Of a stretch of 64,000 nucleotides of DNA, positions 53,757 through 64,000 are shown piece by piece; positions within the stretch are counted from its first letter, which is position 1, and the number at the start of each line of letters is the position of its first letter. Under the pieces are notes generated by a model, which was given only the letters and a program-made list of their open reading frames with translations, searched no databases and had not been told where the DNA came from. The stretch is from Bremerella sp. P1 (GTDB taxonomy: Bacteria > Planctomycetota > Planctomycetia > Pirellulales > Pirellulaceae). The stretch is taken from NCBI RefSeq assembly GCF_028748185.1, contig NZ_CP118164.1, positions 3,683,814 through 3,747,813 of the forward strand, given 5' to 3'. The position numbers were made by a program, and so were the translations under genes.

Positions 53757-56700
53757 TTACTCCACCACCAAGATACCGTTCATGACCATCCAGTGACCTG
53801 GGAAACTGCAGAAGTACGGATACCGTCCGGGCTTCTCAGGTGCTTGGAAGTAGATCGTGAACTCCTTCTTCGGGTCGACGATGTCGGTATATGCCAAGAC
53901 GTCGTCCGACTTCGGCACATATTGATTCAGGGCAGCTTCAGGATCGGCTACCAGCTTGTTCGCAAGATCCCCAACGGTCGCCAGCGTGCCGGGTTTGATA
54001 AGAACCCAGTTGTGCGGCACCACGTCTGGATTGACGAACGTCAGCTGGACCATCTCGCCCGCTTTGGCTTGGAGTTCAGCGGTCGAGTAGGTCAGATTCT
54101 TTCCGGCTTCCAGTTTCAGCTGACGATCGGGCTCGGACGCTGGTTTCTTTTGCCAAGGGTTCGGTTTGCGATTTCCCAGCAAAGCCAGATCCCGCAACAG
54201 GGGATGGGCAGCGATGACTTTCTCGCGAGGTTGATTGTTGGGGATGCCAGTGAAGGGCTGATCCAGCTTGTGAACGGTGACGAAAAGTTCTTGTTCGATG
54301 CCAGAATCGACCTTCAGCAGTAGATGCAACTGGTTGACCGGTTGCAGGTCAGGCATCTCGACAAAAATAGTCTTCTCATCAAGTGGGTGAACGCACGCGA
54401 TCTCGACGGCTTCGTGACCAACGACATTCGGGTGGCTGGGAGCCATTTCCGGCGAGCCGTATCCGGGGCCGTAACGATAGTTCCAGGCCTGGGCGAAATG
54501 TGTCTTGGCACTGCGAATGACTTCGCTGTCGATCGGTTCCTGGTACTCGATCAGAACGCCATTCTCGTGCACATGGAAGCGGATCGGCATCTGCATCGCC
54601 TTGCCCGTGTATCGCACCCGATGAAGACAGCCATCATCCGGCGTGTACGATCCCCAGCCCGCCATGCCGCTGACGTACAGCTGACCGTCCGCCGGATTGG
54701 TTGCCCCGCGATGAGCTCCCGAGCGAAATTCGCCAGGCAGCGGCATCACGGCGCCTTGATCTTGTCCGTCGACTTCATCGCGAAGCACCAGGAAGTGGGT
54801 TCCCATGCCGAACGAAGTGTGGATCAGTTGACCTTGCAGCGGTCCAAATCGCGAGTCGGGATTGATGGCTTGGCCGCCGCTGCTGTTATCGAGACCGCGT
54901 GGCATGTAAATCAGTGGGAGCGAAGGTGCCTGACCCTGCTTGGGGCCACGATATCCAAAATGAGGAGGCTCTTTCAAACTGGGATCTACCAGGCAGATCA
55001 TCGAAGCCGGCGTCCAGGCTCCTTCACTGCAAGGAACGGTCACTTTGCCATCGGCCGTGACCCCCAGGCCATCCGGGTTGCGGAAGCCTGTCGCGAGGAC
55101 TTCGACCTGCTTACCATCGGCTGAGATACGAAGCAGGCCATCCTTGCCGGAGGCGGTGTAGAAGTTGCCCTGAGAATCGATTTCCAGCCCGCAGGTATAA
55201 TCATGCCCGCCGGGTGAGGTGGCGTAGACGTTCGAGAAACACTCGTAGAAGTCTGCTTCGCGATCATCGTTGTTGTCGATCAGACGCGTGATTTGATCCC
55301 GCCCGAGGACATAGATTTGATTGTCCCGTACGGCGACTCCCAGGGGTTGATGAAGACCCGTCGCAAAACGCTTCCAACGAATCTCATCCAGGTCCGCGTC
55401 CAGGCCGGTCGCAAGCCAAACGTCCCCGGTCATGGTGGCCAGAACGGCGGTGCCATCTTCCAGGAAGTCGTGGTCGCCGACGAACATTAATGTGCCCCAA
55501 GGATTGTCATTAGGCAACTCAATCGTATCGATGGCATACGGCAAGTCGTTATTGCCAAGCTGGGCGTGAGTGATGAGTTCTTGCGGCCACTGCGTGGGAG
55601 GCGTCTTGATCGACTTGGCCAATGGATGCTCGTTGGCAGGGGCGACGGTCCGCGTGAACTTGCCGTCTTCGATCCAAGGAGCGTCGAGCATTTCGGTATC
55701 ACCAATTCGATAAGAAAAGACAACCCGTGGGCCGACGCGGTAGTAACCGTGGTACTGAAACGGCTGGTCGGGCCGCTTCTCTTTTGGATGATCGACCAGG
55801 GGACCGGCTGGGCGAAGGCCATCCATGAAGCCATGTCGTACCTCCGAGAACTTGACGAAGCCACCCCGCCAGACCGCTGCATAGGTCAGGGTTTGCGGAT
55901 CGAAGCAGGTCGATAGCTCCCCTTCATCTCCCAGTTGCACGCAGATCCCTTTGGTGATTGCTTTGCCGGGAAGATGCGTGACGCCAGCCAGGACCGGGGC
56001 CTTGTCGCGCTGGCTCCAGCGACCGTCTTTCCAGACCGCTTCATTTTGATTGCCCCAGTGGCCAAACTTGCCACCGTCGAGCCCCGGGAACGCAGGCAGC
56101 AGGTGCCAATGCCGACTGGCCGAAGCGAAGTGCATGGCTTGTTTGCGATAGAAATCATAGACGCGATCGCGGTTGACGTTCTCTTGCCACAGGTTCCAAA
56201 GAGCTGGTACCAGAGGGTTTCGGTCGAAGGCAAATGCAGCGGGGTGATCGGCCTGATGGACAAGCGCCTGAAGTTCTTTGTCTTGATCGAGATCCAGAAG
56301 AAAACGAACCAGATCGCGGCGCTGAGAGAGGCTCATTGCGTTGGCCATTCCCGCGGGCATCAGCGTGCCGGACGGGCGGGACTGATCGATGTCGTCTTTC
56401 GCTAGCGAGGTCGTCTTCTGTGTCGCGGGATCGAATACTTCGATTGTCTCGTCGGTTTCAGATCGTTTGTAACCTTGGACGACCTGGCCGTCGGTCAGTT
56501 GAAAAAGCCAGGTTGTGTATTCTGGCTTGACGGTATGACCTGGCCATAAAACCGACTCGACGATTTGGTTGGGCCTCAGACGTTTGGTCACTTCATTCAG
56601 CGAAGGGCCAACGCTTCCTCCTTTTTCTCCGACCTGGTGACACGATAGGCAGGCAAACTTCGCCGATCGAAACACGCTCATCCCGCGCATCGCATCGCCA

Positions 56701-56891
56701 TGCGTGGTTGCCAGTTGGACGAGCTCGTCACAGTAGCCTTCGTCGAACGCGGCCGGCAGAGGCTTGGTGACGGTAACCGTGGGATCTCCGCAGAATTCAT
56801 CCGGCTCTTCCCCTGGCAACTGCGTAGGCGCCAGCGGCAAGGAGAGCACGAGAAGAAGGGGAAGAGAGACTTGTTTCCAGCGGGTAAGCAT
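53757..56891 (-). CDS. Large secreted PVC-type cytochrome c/propeller/cupredoxin fusion
   Basis: 1,044 residues from the ATG at 56891 (the earlier ATG at 56987 adds a poor leader). Signal peptide about 1-27. A heme c motif, C81-L-S-C84-H85, begins a cytochrome c domain (to about residue 215) with conserved VGEKGGSVGPSLNEVTKR and axial Met in GTLMPAGMANAMS. A long middle section (about 230-900) includes a soluble-dehydrogenase-type propeller (ATGLHQPLGVAVRDNQIYVL, ATGFRNPDGLGVTADGKVTV). The last 115 residues are a blue-copper domain: ligands His in VVPHNW, then Cys, His and Met in PYFCSFPGHWMVM. It probably oxidises a sugar-like substrate and passes electrons on. Confidence 0.85.
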   Translation of the reverse strand: MLTRWKQVSLPLLLVLSLPLAPTQLPGEEPDEFCGDPTVTVTKPLPAAFDEGYCDELVQLATTHGDAMRGMSVFRSAKFACLSCHQVGEKGGSVGPSLNEVTKRLRPNQIVESVLWPGHTVKPEYTTWLFQLTDGQVVQGYKRSETDETIEVFDPATQKTTSLAKDDIDQSRPSGTLMPAGMANAMSLSQRRDLVRFLLDLDQDKELQALVHQADHPAAFAFDRNPLVPALWNLWQENVNRDRVYDFYRKQAMHFASASRHWHLLPAFPGLDGGKFGHWGNQNEAVWKDGRWSQRDKAPVLAGVTHLPGKAITKGICVQLGDEGELSTCFDPQTLTYAAVWRGGFVKFSEVRHGFMDGLRPAGPLVDHPKEKRPDQPFQYHGYYRVGPRVVFSYRIGDTEMLDAPWIEDGKFTRTVAPANEHPLAKSIKTPPTQWPQELITHAQLGNNDLPYAIDTIELPNDNPWGTLMFVGDHDFLEDGTAVLATMTGDVWLATGLDADLDEIRWKRFATGLHQPLGVAVRDNQIYVLGRDQITRLIDNNDDREADFYECFSNVYATSPGGHDYTCGLEIDSQGNFYTASGKDGLLRISADGKQVEVLATGFRNPDGLGVTADGKVTVPCSEGAWTPASMICLVDPSLKEPPHFGYRGPKQGQAPSLPLIYMPRGLDNSSGGQAINPDSRFGPLQGQLIHTSFGMGTHFLVLRDEVDGQDQGAVMPLPGEFRSGAHRGATNPADGQLYVSGMAGWGSYTPDDGCLHRVRYTGKAMQMPIRFHVHENGVLIEYQEPIDSEVIRSAKTHFAQAWNYRYGPGYGSPEMAPSHPNVVGHEAVEIACVHPLDEKTIFVEMPDLQPVNQLHLLLKVDSGIEQELFVTVHKLDQPFTGIPNNQPREKVIAAHPLLRDLALLGNRKPNPWQKKPASEPDRQLKLEAGKNLTYSTAELQAKAGEMVQLTFVNPDVVPHNWVLIKPGTLATVGDLANKLVADPEAALNQYVPKSDDVLAYTDIVDPKKEFTIYFQAPEKPGRYPYFCSFPGHWMVMNGILVVE

Positions 56892-56987
56892 GGCGGGTAC
56901 CGTAAGTAGCCAGTGACGAAGGATACGAGAGAAATGGCGGGAAAATTCGAAGAGCGTGTAGTATAACCACTCGCCCTGCCGGCGCAC

Positions 56988-57026
56988 AAAAAAAGCCGGG
57001 AAACGCGATGCTGCGTCTCTCGGCTT
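56988..57026 (-). terminator. Rho-independent terminator of the GDP-mannose dehydratase gene
   Basis: Reading on the minus strand, AAGCCGAGAGACGC pairs with GCGTTTCCCGGCTT (two mismatches) around ATC, then a run of seven T. It lies about 35 bases after the gmd stop and ends before the next gene's leader. Confidence 0.75.
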
Positions 57027-57060
57027 ATTGAATCGAATGCCTGGCGGTTGGTCGTCTCGC

Positions 57061-59528
<2,468 letters not shown>

Positions 59529-59802
59529 CAGTCAAATACAATCCGTTCTTGCCACAAGTTTCTATCCGAGAAACGGCCAGCGTCAACTTAGCACACCAAG
59601 GACTTGCGATGAAGGCCAATGTTTTACCCCGCCAGTGGCTGCAACCTCTTTGTATTGAGTGACTAGAGAACGATTTACCCCGAGTTTTGGCTTAACACGA
59701 CGGCGCTGATCGAGCCGAATGAGAAATAGCTTACATAATTGCCTATAACGCGCAGTTCACCACGCGGAATCGGCTCAAGCAGCTTCGATCGATGGGACGC
59801 GA

Positions 59803-61080
59803 TCAGCTAAATCGCTCCACCAAAGACAAGACCATGCGGCCGGAAAGGATGACGGCGATAATCAGCGAGCACGTCGCGATGGTGCATGCCGGCACTTTCA
59901 ATTTGGTGGGCGGAAGCTTGATCGCCAGAAAGAGCATGGCAAAGGCAAGAAGCGGGACGCCAATCACGGTCAGGGCCTGGGCGAAGACAATCAGCGACAC
60001 GCTGGACATACCCAACCAATTGATGGCAATCGCGACCAACATGCCAACGGCCAGGCCGGCGACTGTCAGGGCTTTGACCGGCTGATCTTTCACACTGGCC
60101 GACATCCCCAGGCTGTCACTCAGGGCCGTTCCACCGATCAACGCATTAACCAAAAGCGAACTGAAAGCACCTGCCGAGATACCGACGCAGAACATGAACT
60201 TGGCTTGCGGTCCGATCAGCGGCTCAAGTTGCTTGGCAACATCCGTAATGCTGGTCAGCGTCGCGTCCTTCAGAACCGCCGCCGAAGTGACCATGATGAT
60301 GAAGCTGATGCCCCCGAGAACTGCGATCCCCACGATCGAGTCGACAATCCCGTTGGCGATGTCATCACGCGACCAGTTCTTTTCACGGACGCCGTAGATT
60401 TGATAGAACGCGCCGGCAATGGAAAACGTGGTGCCGAACATACCCAGCAGCATCACGATGTTTTCGGGAGAGCCACCTCCTTCAGGAAACGAAGGAACCA
60501 TCCCGGTGAAGATCTTGGAAATCGAAGGCTGAACGACTGCCAGATTCACGACAAAGCCGATCAACATGATGCCGACCATCACCATCATCATCTTCTCAAT
60601 AAAGCGATACGGCGTGCTACTGCCGTAAAGCGCCCACACCAACCCGGCATTGATCAAAACGATGGCCACCAGCGACATCCACTTGGCCGAGGCTCCCATC
60701 TCGGTGCTATCGGTCGCGATATTGATCACATCGATGATGGCCAGGTTATTCGTGAATTGAAAGCAACTGGTGATCAGGAAGAATACGATCCCAATCACGA
60801 TCGATACGGGTCGACCTAACCGATGGGCAATTTCAGAAAACGGGGTGCGATCGAAGCTTGTTCCAATGATGGCGGCCAAGAACACCGTTAGGGCCATAAA
60901 GACCGACGCCAGGCCGAGCACCCAGATCATGCTGTAGCCGTACGCGGCTCCGACCTTCGAGTTCGACAAGATACTGCCTGGCCCAAGAACAACGGAGGCG
61001 ACGACAATCGCTGGACCAATCGCTTTGAGGATTCTGAGGAAGGAAAGCTGCTTCGGGCTTTCGGCCGTCGCATCCGACAT
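59803..61080 (-). CDS. Nramp-related divalent metal transporter family protein with altered metal site
   Basis: 425 residues with about eleven membrane segments and the LeuT-like arrangement of Nramp. Segment 1 reads GPAIVVASVVLGPGSILSNS where normal Nramp has DPGN; here G-P-G-S stands in its place. Segment 6 reads LLGMFGTTFSIAGAFYQIYG, without the MPH motif that binds the metal through Met. Loss of the Asp, Asn and Met ligands means that Mn2+/Fe2+ transport of the usual kind is unlikely; Mg2+ or another solute is possible. The gene stands alone, its start about 500 bases from the lipoprotein of the DUF1559 pair. Confidence 0.8.
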   Translation of the reverse strand: MSDATAESPKQLSFLRILKAIGPAIVVASVVLGPGSILSNSKVGAAYGYSMIWVLGLASVFMALTVFLAAIIGTSFDRTPFSEIAHRLGRPVSIVIGIVFFLITSCFQFTNNLAIIDVINIATDSTEMGASAKWMSLVAIVLINAGLVWALYGSSTPYRFIEKMMMVMVGIMLIGFVVNLAVVQPSISKIFTGMVPSFPEGGGSPENIVMLLGMFGTTFSIAGAFYQIYGVREKNWSRDDIANGIVDSIVGIAVLGGISFIIMVTSAAVLKDATLTSITDVAKQLEPLIGPQAKFMFCVGISAGAFSSLLVNALIGGTALSDSLGMSASVKDQPVKALTVAGLAVGMLVAIAINWLGMSSVSLIVFAQALTVIGVPLLAFAMLFLAIKLPPTKLKVPACTIATCSLIIAVILSGRMVLSLVERFS

Positions 61081-61186
61081 AACTGACTCGCTTTCATGCG
61101 ATTCGATCCGCGAAGACTTGCGTCTTTCGCTGATCGCAATGGGGTTGGGAGAGGGGTGCTATTATCACCGATCTACGGCGAAGTTT

Positions 61187-61585
61187 TCAAAGGGAAAAGT
61201 CAACGACGTTTTCCCCTGGCTCAACTTCCGCGATCAGTCCTGACTTGCGATCGCTGCCATACTTCTCCGGCAGGATCGCTTCGGCCGACTTCTCAGGCCC
61301 ATGATCGATGAACGCTGAGATCATCACACGATGCTTGCCCAGGGGAACCCCGAGGCCAAACTGCTCGGTGCCGGCAACGTATGTGCCGTCTTCTTGAATC
61401 TCAGCCATAGCCATCAATGAGCCTTCTTTCTCAGGGACAAACACGATCGTACCGGTCGGAAGGGTTTTGCCCTTATAAGTTACCGTGCCAGAAACCTGCC
61501 CCATCTCAGGACCCTTGGGACCACATCCGGCTACCAGGGCGAGCAAAAAGAGACAACCTGTCGTTGTCCAGACAAAGCTTTTCAT
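61187..61585 (-). CDS. Small lipoprotein with Ig-like fold, next to DUF1559 gene
   Basis: 132 residues from the ATG at 61585; the longer frame upstream is not coding. Lipobox LFLLALVAGC. The mature part (VSGTVTYKGKTLPTGTIVFV, AEIQEDGTYVAGTEQFGLGV, PLGKHRVMISAFIDHGPEKS) is an Ig-like or carboxypeptidase-regulatory-like domain of the kind seen at 16.6 and 17.1 kb. It lies 91 bases downstream of the DUF1559 gene in the same direction, an arrangement very frequent in planctomycete genomes. Function unknown. Confidence 0.82.
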   Translation of the reverse strand: MKSFVWTTTGCLFLLALVAGCGPKGPEMGQVSGTVTYKGKTLPTGTIVFVPEKEGSLMAMAEIQEDGTYVAGTEQFGLGVPLGKHRVMISAFIDHGPEKSAEAILPEKYGSDRKSGLIAEVEPGENVVDFSL

Positions 61586-61675
61586 GACGTAATCACTTAA
61601 CGATAGAGAGAACGAAGCGGTGAAAAGAGATCGTCGCCCCAACGAATTCGAGCGACGATCGTGCCGACACGGTTT

Positions 61676-62590
61676 TTACAGTCCCGAGATGACCTCGCCG
61701 TTACTTCGGGTGGCGACGGCCTTGAGGGTATCCAGCGGCATCGTTTCGGTCAGGAATTTGACGCTTCCATCGCACATGACAAACAACGCACCACCGGGAT
61801 GGTAGCTCGAGAAGGGCGTCGAGTTGTTGCCGTACGATCCGGGGAAGTTGATCGGATACTGGATCATCTTGTGATCGATCATCAGGTATTCGGTCGAATT
61901 GTAGGAAGTCGAACCCCAGGTCCACGGCTTCAGACCGGCAAACCCCGAGGCCGTGCTGATCTTCGAGGTCTCGCCCAAGAGGAATGTATTGGTCGTTCCG
62001 TCCACGATGTCGGCAAAACGGGTGCGGCTGTTGGGGTAGATAATTCCGGAGCGAGAGTAGCCGACTCGACCTGAGGTTGTTGCCGCGACGAAGTCGGTAT
62101 CTACTGAACCGCCATTGCCGCGGTAATGCAGCCCACCCTGGACGTTGTGATAGGGGAAGTTTGCGGTAACGGCCTGGTCGGAAGAAAGCTCGCCCAGTGG
62201 CGATGACGGACAGGTAATGCCTGGTACGGCTCCAAAGATCGGATGATCTTGGTTGTGGCTCCGGTAAGGGCTACGCGTCATCATGTAGTTCGCTGCGAGT
62301 GCTTCCATTCCTTCATAGCGGGTGTTTTGTTCAATGAAGGGAAAGATACGTGGAACCCAGCCCACGGCATAAAACTGCCACGAAGTATCCCCGCCGGTCA
62401 TGAACCGCCCGTAGGTATCGTGGTAGTTGTGAAATGCCAGGCCGAGTTGTTTCAAGTTGTTACTACATTGCATGCGTCGAGCGGCCTCTCGTGCTTGCTG
62501 TACCGCCGGCAACAACAAGGCAATCAACACACCAATAATGGCGATAACAACAAGGAGCTCTACCAGCGTGAATCCACGATTTCGATTCAT
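61676..62590 (-). CDS. DUF1559 protein with pilin-like N-terminus
   Basis: 304 residues, intact in contrast to the fragment at 15.8 kb. The N-terminus is a type IV prepilin-like leader and helix: GFTLVELLVVIAIIGVLIAL followed by LLPAVQQAREAARRMQCSNN, with the Gly-Phe cleavage site and Glu5. The globular part ends GALFVMCDGSVKFLTETMPL and NGEVISGL. These proteins are abundant in planctomycetes and probably form pseudopilins or short surface fibres. Its start lies 55 bases from a palindromic operator-like site, and it is divergent from nagB. Confidence 0.92.
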   Translation of the reverse strand: MNRNRGFTLVELLVVIAIIGVLIALLLPAVQQAREAARRMQCSNNLKQLGLAFHNYHDTYGRFMTGGDTSWQFYAVGWVPRIFPFIEQNTRYEGMEALAANYMMTRSPYRSHNQDHPIFGAVPGITCPSSPLGELSSDQAVTANFPYHNVQGGLHYRGNGGSVDTDFVAATTSGRVGYSRSGIIYPNSRTRFADIVDGTTNTFLLGETSKISTASGFAGLKPWTWGSTSYNSTEYLMIDHKMIQYPINFPGSYGNNSTPFSSYHPGGALFVMCDGSVKFLTETMPLDTLKAVATRSNGEVISGL

Positions 62591-62645
62591 TGTGTAACCT
62601 TTATGAGGAACGAAAGAGAGATGACTTTCAGGTAAAGTTGGCCGA

Positions 62646-62663
62646 TGATGTCAGCTGATATCA
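62646..62663. promoter_or_regulatory. 18-bp palindromic operator, copy 1
   Basis: TGATGTCAGCTGATATCA, palindromic with one mismatch. It lies 56 bases upstream of the DUF1559 start. It is flanked by TTGGCC on the left and GGCCAA on the right, which extends the dyad with a two-base offset. Confidence 0.7.
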
Positions 62664-62962
62664 ACTTGGCCAAAAAAAAGCATGAAGGGTTGTGAAAAGG
62701 GACAGTCGCAAGGTCGTGTGCCCGATTCGTTCATGGGTATGAACCTTCTGGTTAGCAAAGGGTGCGCCGCGAACGATCGAATCATCTGACCTATCTCGAC
62801 TTTCGACCGAAATGGTCTCAAATTGCCGAGAAACGGCCTAAAAAAGTAAGACGAGGTGCAAGTTGAGGAGATGACCGTGCCATGAATTTCATCGTGGCCA
62901 CTGGCAATTCGCCCAAAAAATGAGCGGGAAAAGCTTGCTATTGGTCAGTCCACCCGTCAAAA

Positions 62963-62980
62963 TGATATCAGCTGACATCA
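62963..62980. promoter_or_regulatory. 18-bp palindromic operator, copy 2
   Basis: TGATATCAGCTGACATCA, the reverse complement of copy 1 with the mismatch in the opposite arm; so copies 1 and 2 read the same on opposite strands. Also followed by GGCCAA a few bases later. Confidence 0.7.
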
Positions 62981-63145
62981 TGGCGGCCAAGACAAAAAAT
63001 AGGTTAGGATAGATTTTCTGAAAGAATCTACCTAGAAGGCGATATAGATTATATGGCTGGCGGCATCGACAAGACCAACGGTCCCTCGCACGACGGTGAC
63101 CTGGCAGTTTTTTACAGGTTGACTTCAACCGGAATGATGTCAAAA

Positions 63146-63163
63146 TGATGTCTCGTGACATCA
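63146..63163. promoter_or_regulatory. 18-bp palindromic operator, copy 3
   Basis: TGATGTCTCGTGACATCA, with outer seven bases perfectly palindromic. It ends 75 bases before the nagB start. A half site TGATGTCA lies just upstream at 63135-63142. Confidence 0.7.
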
Positions 63164-63238
63164 TTTCTGGTGCTCAAAGCCCTGTTGGACAGCCGTGACA
63201 GGTTAAGATCGTTGTAGTTAGGAAGTGCAATCGTACTG

Positions 63239-63991
63239 ATGAACCTTGAAGTCTTAGAAGATGCAAAACAGTTAGGGGTTGCCGCCGCTCGTCTTGGTGC
63301 GGAGGCGATTCGTAAAGCGATCGCCGAGAACGGTCAGGCCAACATTATTGTCGCCACCGGAGCTTCCCAATTCGAAACGTTGTCGGCATTGATCGCTGAG
63401 CCTGATATCGATTGGAGTTGTGTCACCGGCTTTCACCTGGACGAATACCTCGGACTGGACGATCAGCATCCCGCTTCGTTTTGTCGGTACCTGCGGGAAC
63501 GTTTTGTCGAGCTTGTCCCCTTGAAGCAGTTTCACTATGTCGATGGGTCAAGTAGTGATCCTCAGCAGGTATGCCGCGAGCTGGGGCAGTTAATCCAAAA
63601 GTATCCGATAGCCGTCGCCTTCGTTGGGATTGGCGAGAATGGCCACTTGGCGTTTAATGACCCTCCGGCAGACTTCGATACGAACGAGCCTTACCTGGTG
63701 GTAGAACTGGACGAAGCTTGCCGACAGCAGCAAGCCGGCGAAGGCTGGTTTGCCACGATCGATGATGTACCGACGCAAGCGATCAGTATGTCTTGTCGCC
63801 AGATACTAAAGACGAAAACGATCATTTGTAGTGTGCCTGACCAACGCAAAGCGGAAGCTGTGCGACGAAGTCTGGAAGGGCCTATTACCCCGGATGTTCC
63901 TGCCTCCATTTTGCAGACGCATGAGGGTACGACCTTGTTTGTTGACAAGGCGGCCGCATCGCTGCTTACCTCATCGACCCTCTCCGACTAG
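63239..63991 (+). CDS. nagB: Glucosamine-6-phosphate deaminase
   Basis: 250 residues, complete at the 3' end nine bases before the window ends. Family motifs: [20 protein letters not shown] (phosphate-binding), [20 protein letters not shown] with the catalytic Asp, and the signature [20 protein letters not shown] with the active His. It converts glucosamine-6-phosphate to fructose-6-phosphate and ammonium in the cytoplasm, allowing use of amino sugars such as N-acetylglucosamine from chitin or peptidoglycan. The upstream region holds three palindromes, one of them 75 bases ahead of the start, suggesting repression by a regulator sensing amino-sugar phosphate. Confidence 0.93.
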   Translation: MNLEVLEDAKQLGVAAARLGAEAIRKAIAENGQANIIVATGASQFETLSALIAEPDIDWSCVTGFHLDEYLGLDDQHPASFCRYLRERFVELVPLKQFHYVDGSSSDPQQVCRELGQLIQKYPIAVAFVGIGENGHLAFNDPPADFDTNEPYLVVELDEACRQQQAGEGWFATIDDVPTQAISMSCRQILKTKTIICSVPDQRKAEAVRRSLEGPITPDVPASILQTHEGTTLFVDKAAASLLTSSTLSD

Positions 63992-64000
63992 AACGCCAGG

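Larger units (their letters stand above)
62591..63238. other. Divergent control region of DUF1559 and nagB
   Basis: About 650 bases with three near-identical palindromes (annotated separately) and an additional half site at 63135. The region is otherwise AT-rich for this genome and contains no supported gene; an open frame on the minus strand (63164-62889) starts inside one palindrome and is rejected. Confidence 0.6.

Noticed and set aside
62889-63164. 91-codon open frame on the minus strand in the nagB/DUF1559 gap
   Set aside because: It begins inside one palindrome and runs through another, has no recognisable family, and its composition is not like other genes here.

Overview
The window looks like chromosomal DNA of a planctomycete, most probably of the Pirellulales (Blastopirellula/Bremerella/Rhodopirellula-like). 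The reasons are the combination of DUF1559 pseudopilin-like proteins, a small ECF sigma factor followed by a FecR-domain protein, a giant PVC-type protein with a heme-binding CxxCH motif, Tat-exported Gfo/Idh dehydrogenase and sugar isomerase, small lipoproteins with Ig-like folds, and a partial arylsulfatase. The taxonomic call is inference from gene content; no rRNA or tRNA gene was recognised.

Layout. 1-4.6 kb: the 3' part of a CPA1 Na+/H+ antiporter, then poorly conserved membrane or GYF-domain proteins separated by long non-coding stretches. 4.9-7.7 kb: a tight four-gene phospholipid cassette (small EamA-like transporter, CDP-alcohol phosphatidyltransferase with a degenerate motif, CdsA-like cytidylyltransferase, PlsC-like acyltransferase). 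7.8-12.3 kb: DUF1254 protein, a sulfatase remnant, an MFS transporter, an O-methyltransferase and a DUF2905 protein. 12.3-17.6 kb: an ECF sigma/FecR/SGNH-esterase unit whose sigma gene is frameshifted, facing a 5'-truncated DUF1559 gene and two paralogous lipoproteins. 17.6-21.4 kb: two short-chain dehydrogenases (one broken), a PptA-like tautomerase and a Tat-exported cupin, divergent from an AraC regulator, with a direct repeat in the divergent region that may be its operator. 21.5-28.1 kb: a PQQ-type propeller protein, an LRR/EF-hand protein, an FAD monooxygenase, and a region with two families of inverted repeats.

28.4-33.4 kb is a translationally coupled four-gene set (KAS III-like ketosynthase, flavin monooxygenase, cytochrome P450, unknown protein) that looks like a small biosynthetic cluster without a known product. 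It ends tail-to-tail on a shared CTAG with a sterol-desaturase-type hydroxylase, which lies downstream of an arsenosugar pathway on the minus strand (VTT membrane protein, MerA-like oxidoreductase, ArsM-like methyltransferase, ArsS radical SAM enzyme, and a fusion of two arsenosugar-type glycosyltransferases).

41.6-49.4 kb: a FAD oxidoreductase with a golvesin-like C-terminus, then a minus-strand DevBCA/MacAB-like exporter with two FtsX-type permeases, a lipoprotein, and a nearby Cys-rich secreted protein. 49.6-57 kb: a XylR-type regulator, a three-gene sugar oxidation/isomerisation operon and a 1,044-residue cytochrome c/propeller/cupredoxin fusion. 57-61 kb: GDP-mannose dehydratase, a glycosyltransferase and a divergent Nramp-like transporter. 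61-64 kb: a lipoprotein and DUF1559 pair divergent from nagB, with three near-identical 18-bp palindromes in the shared 650-bp intergenic region, which I read as operators.
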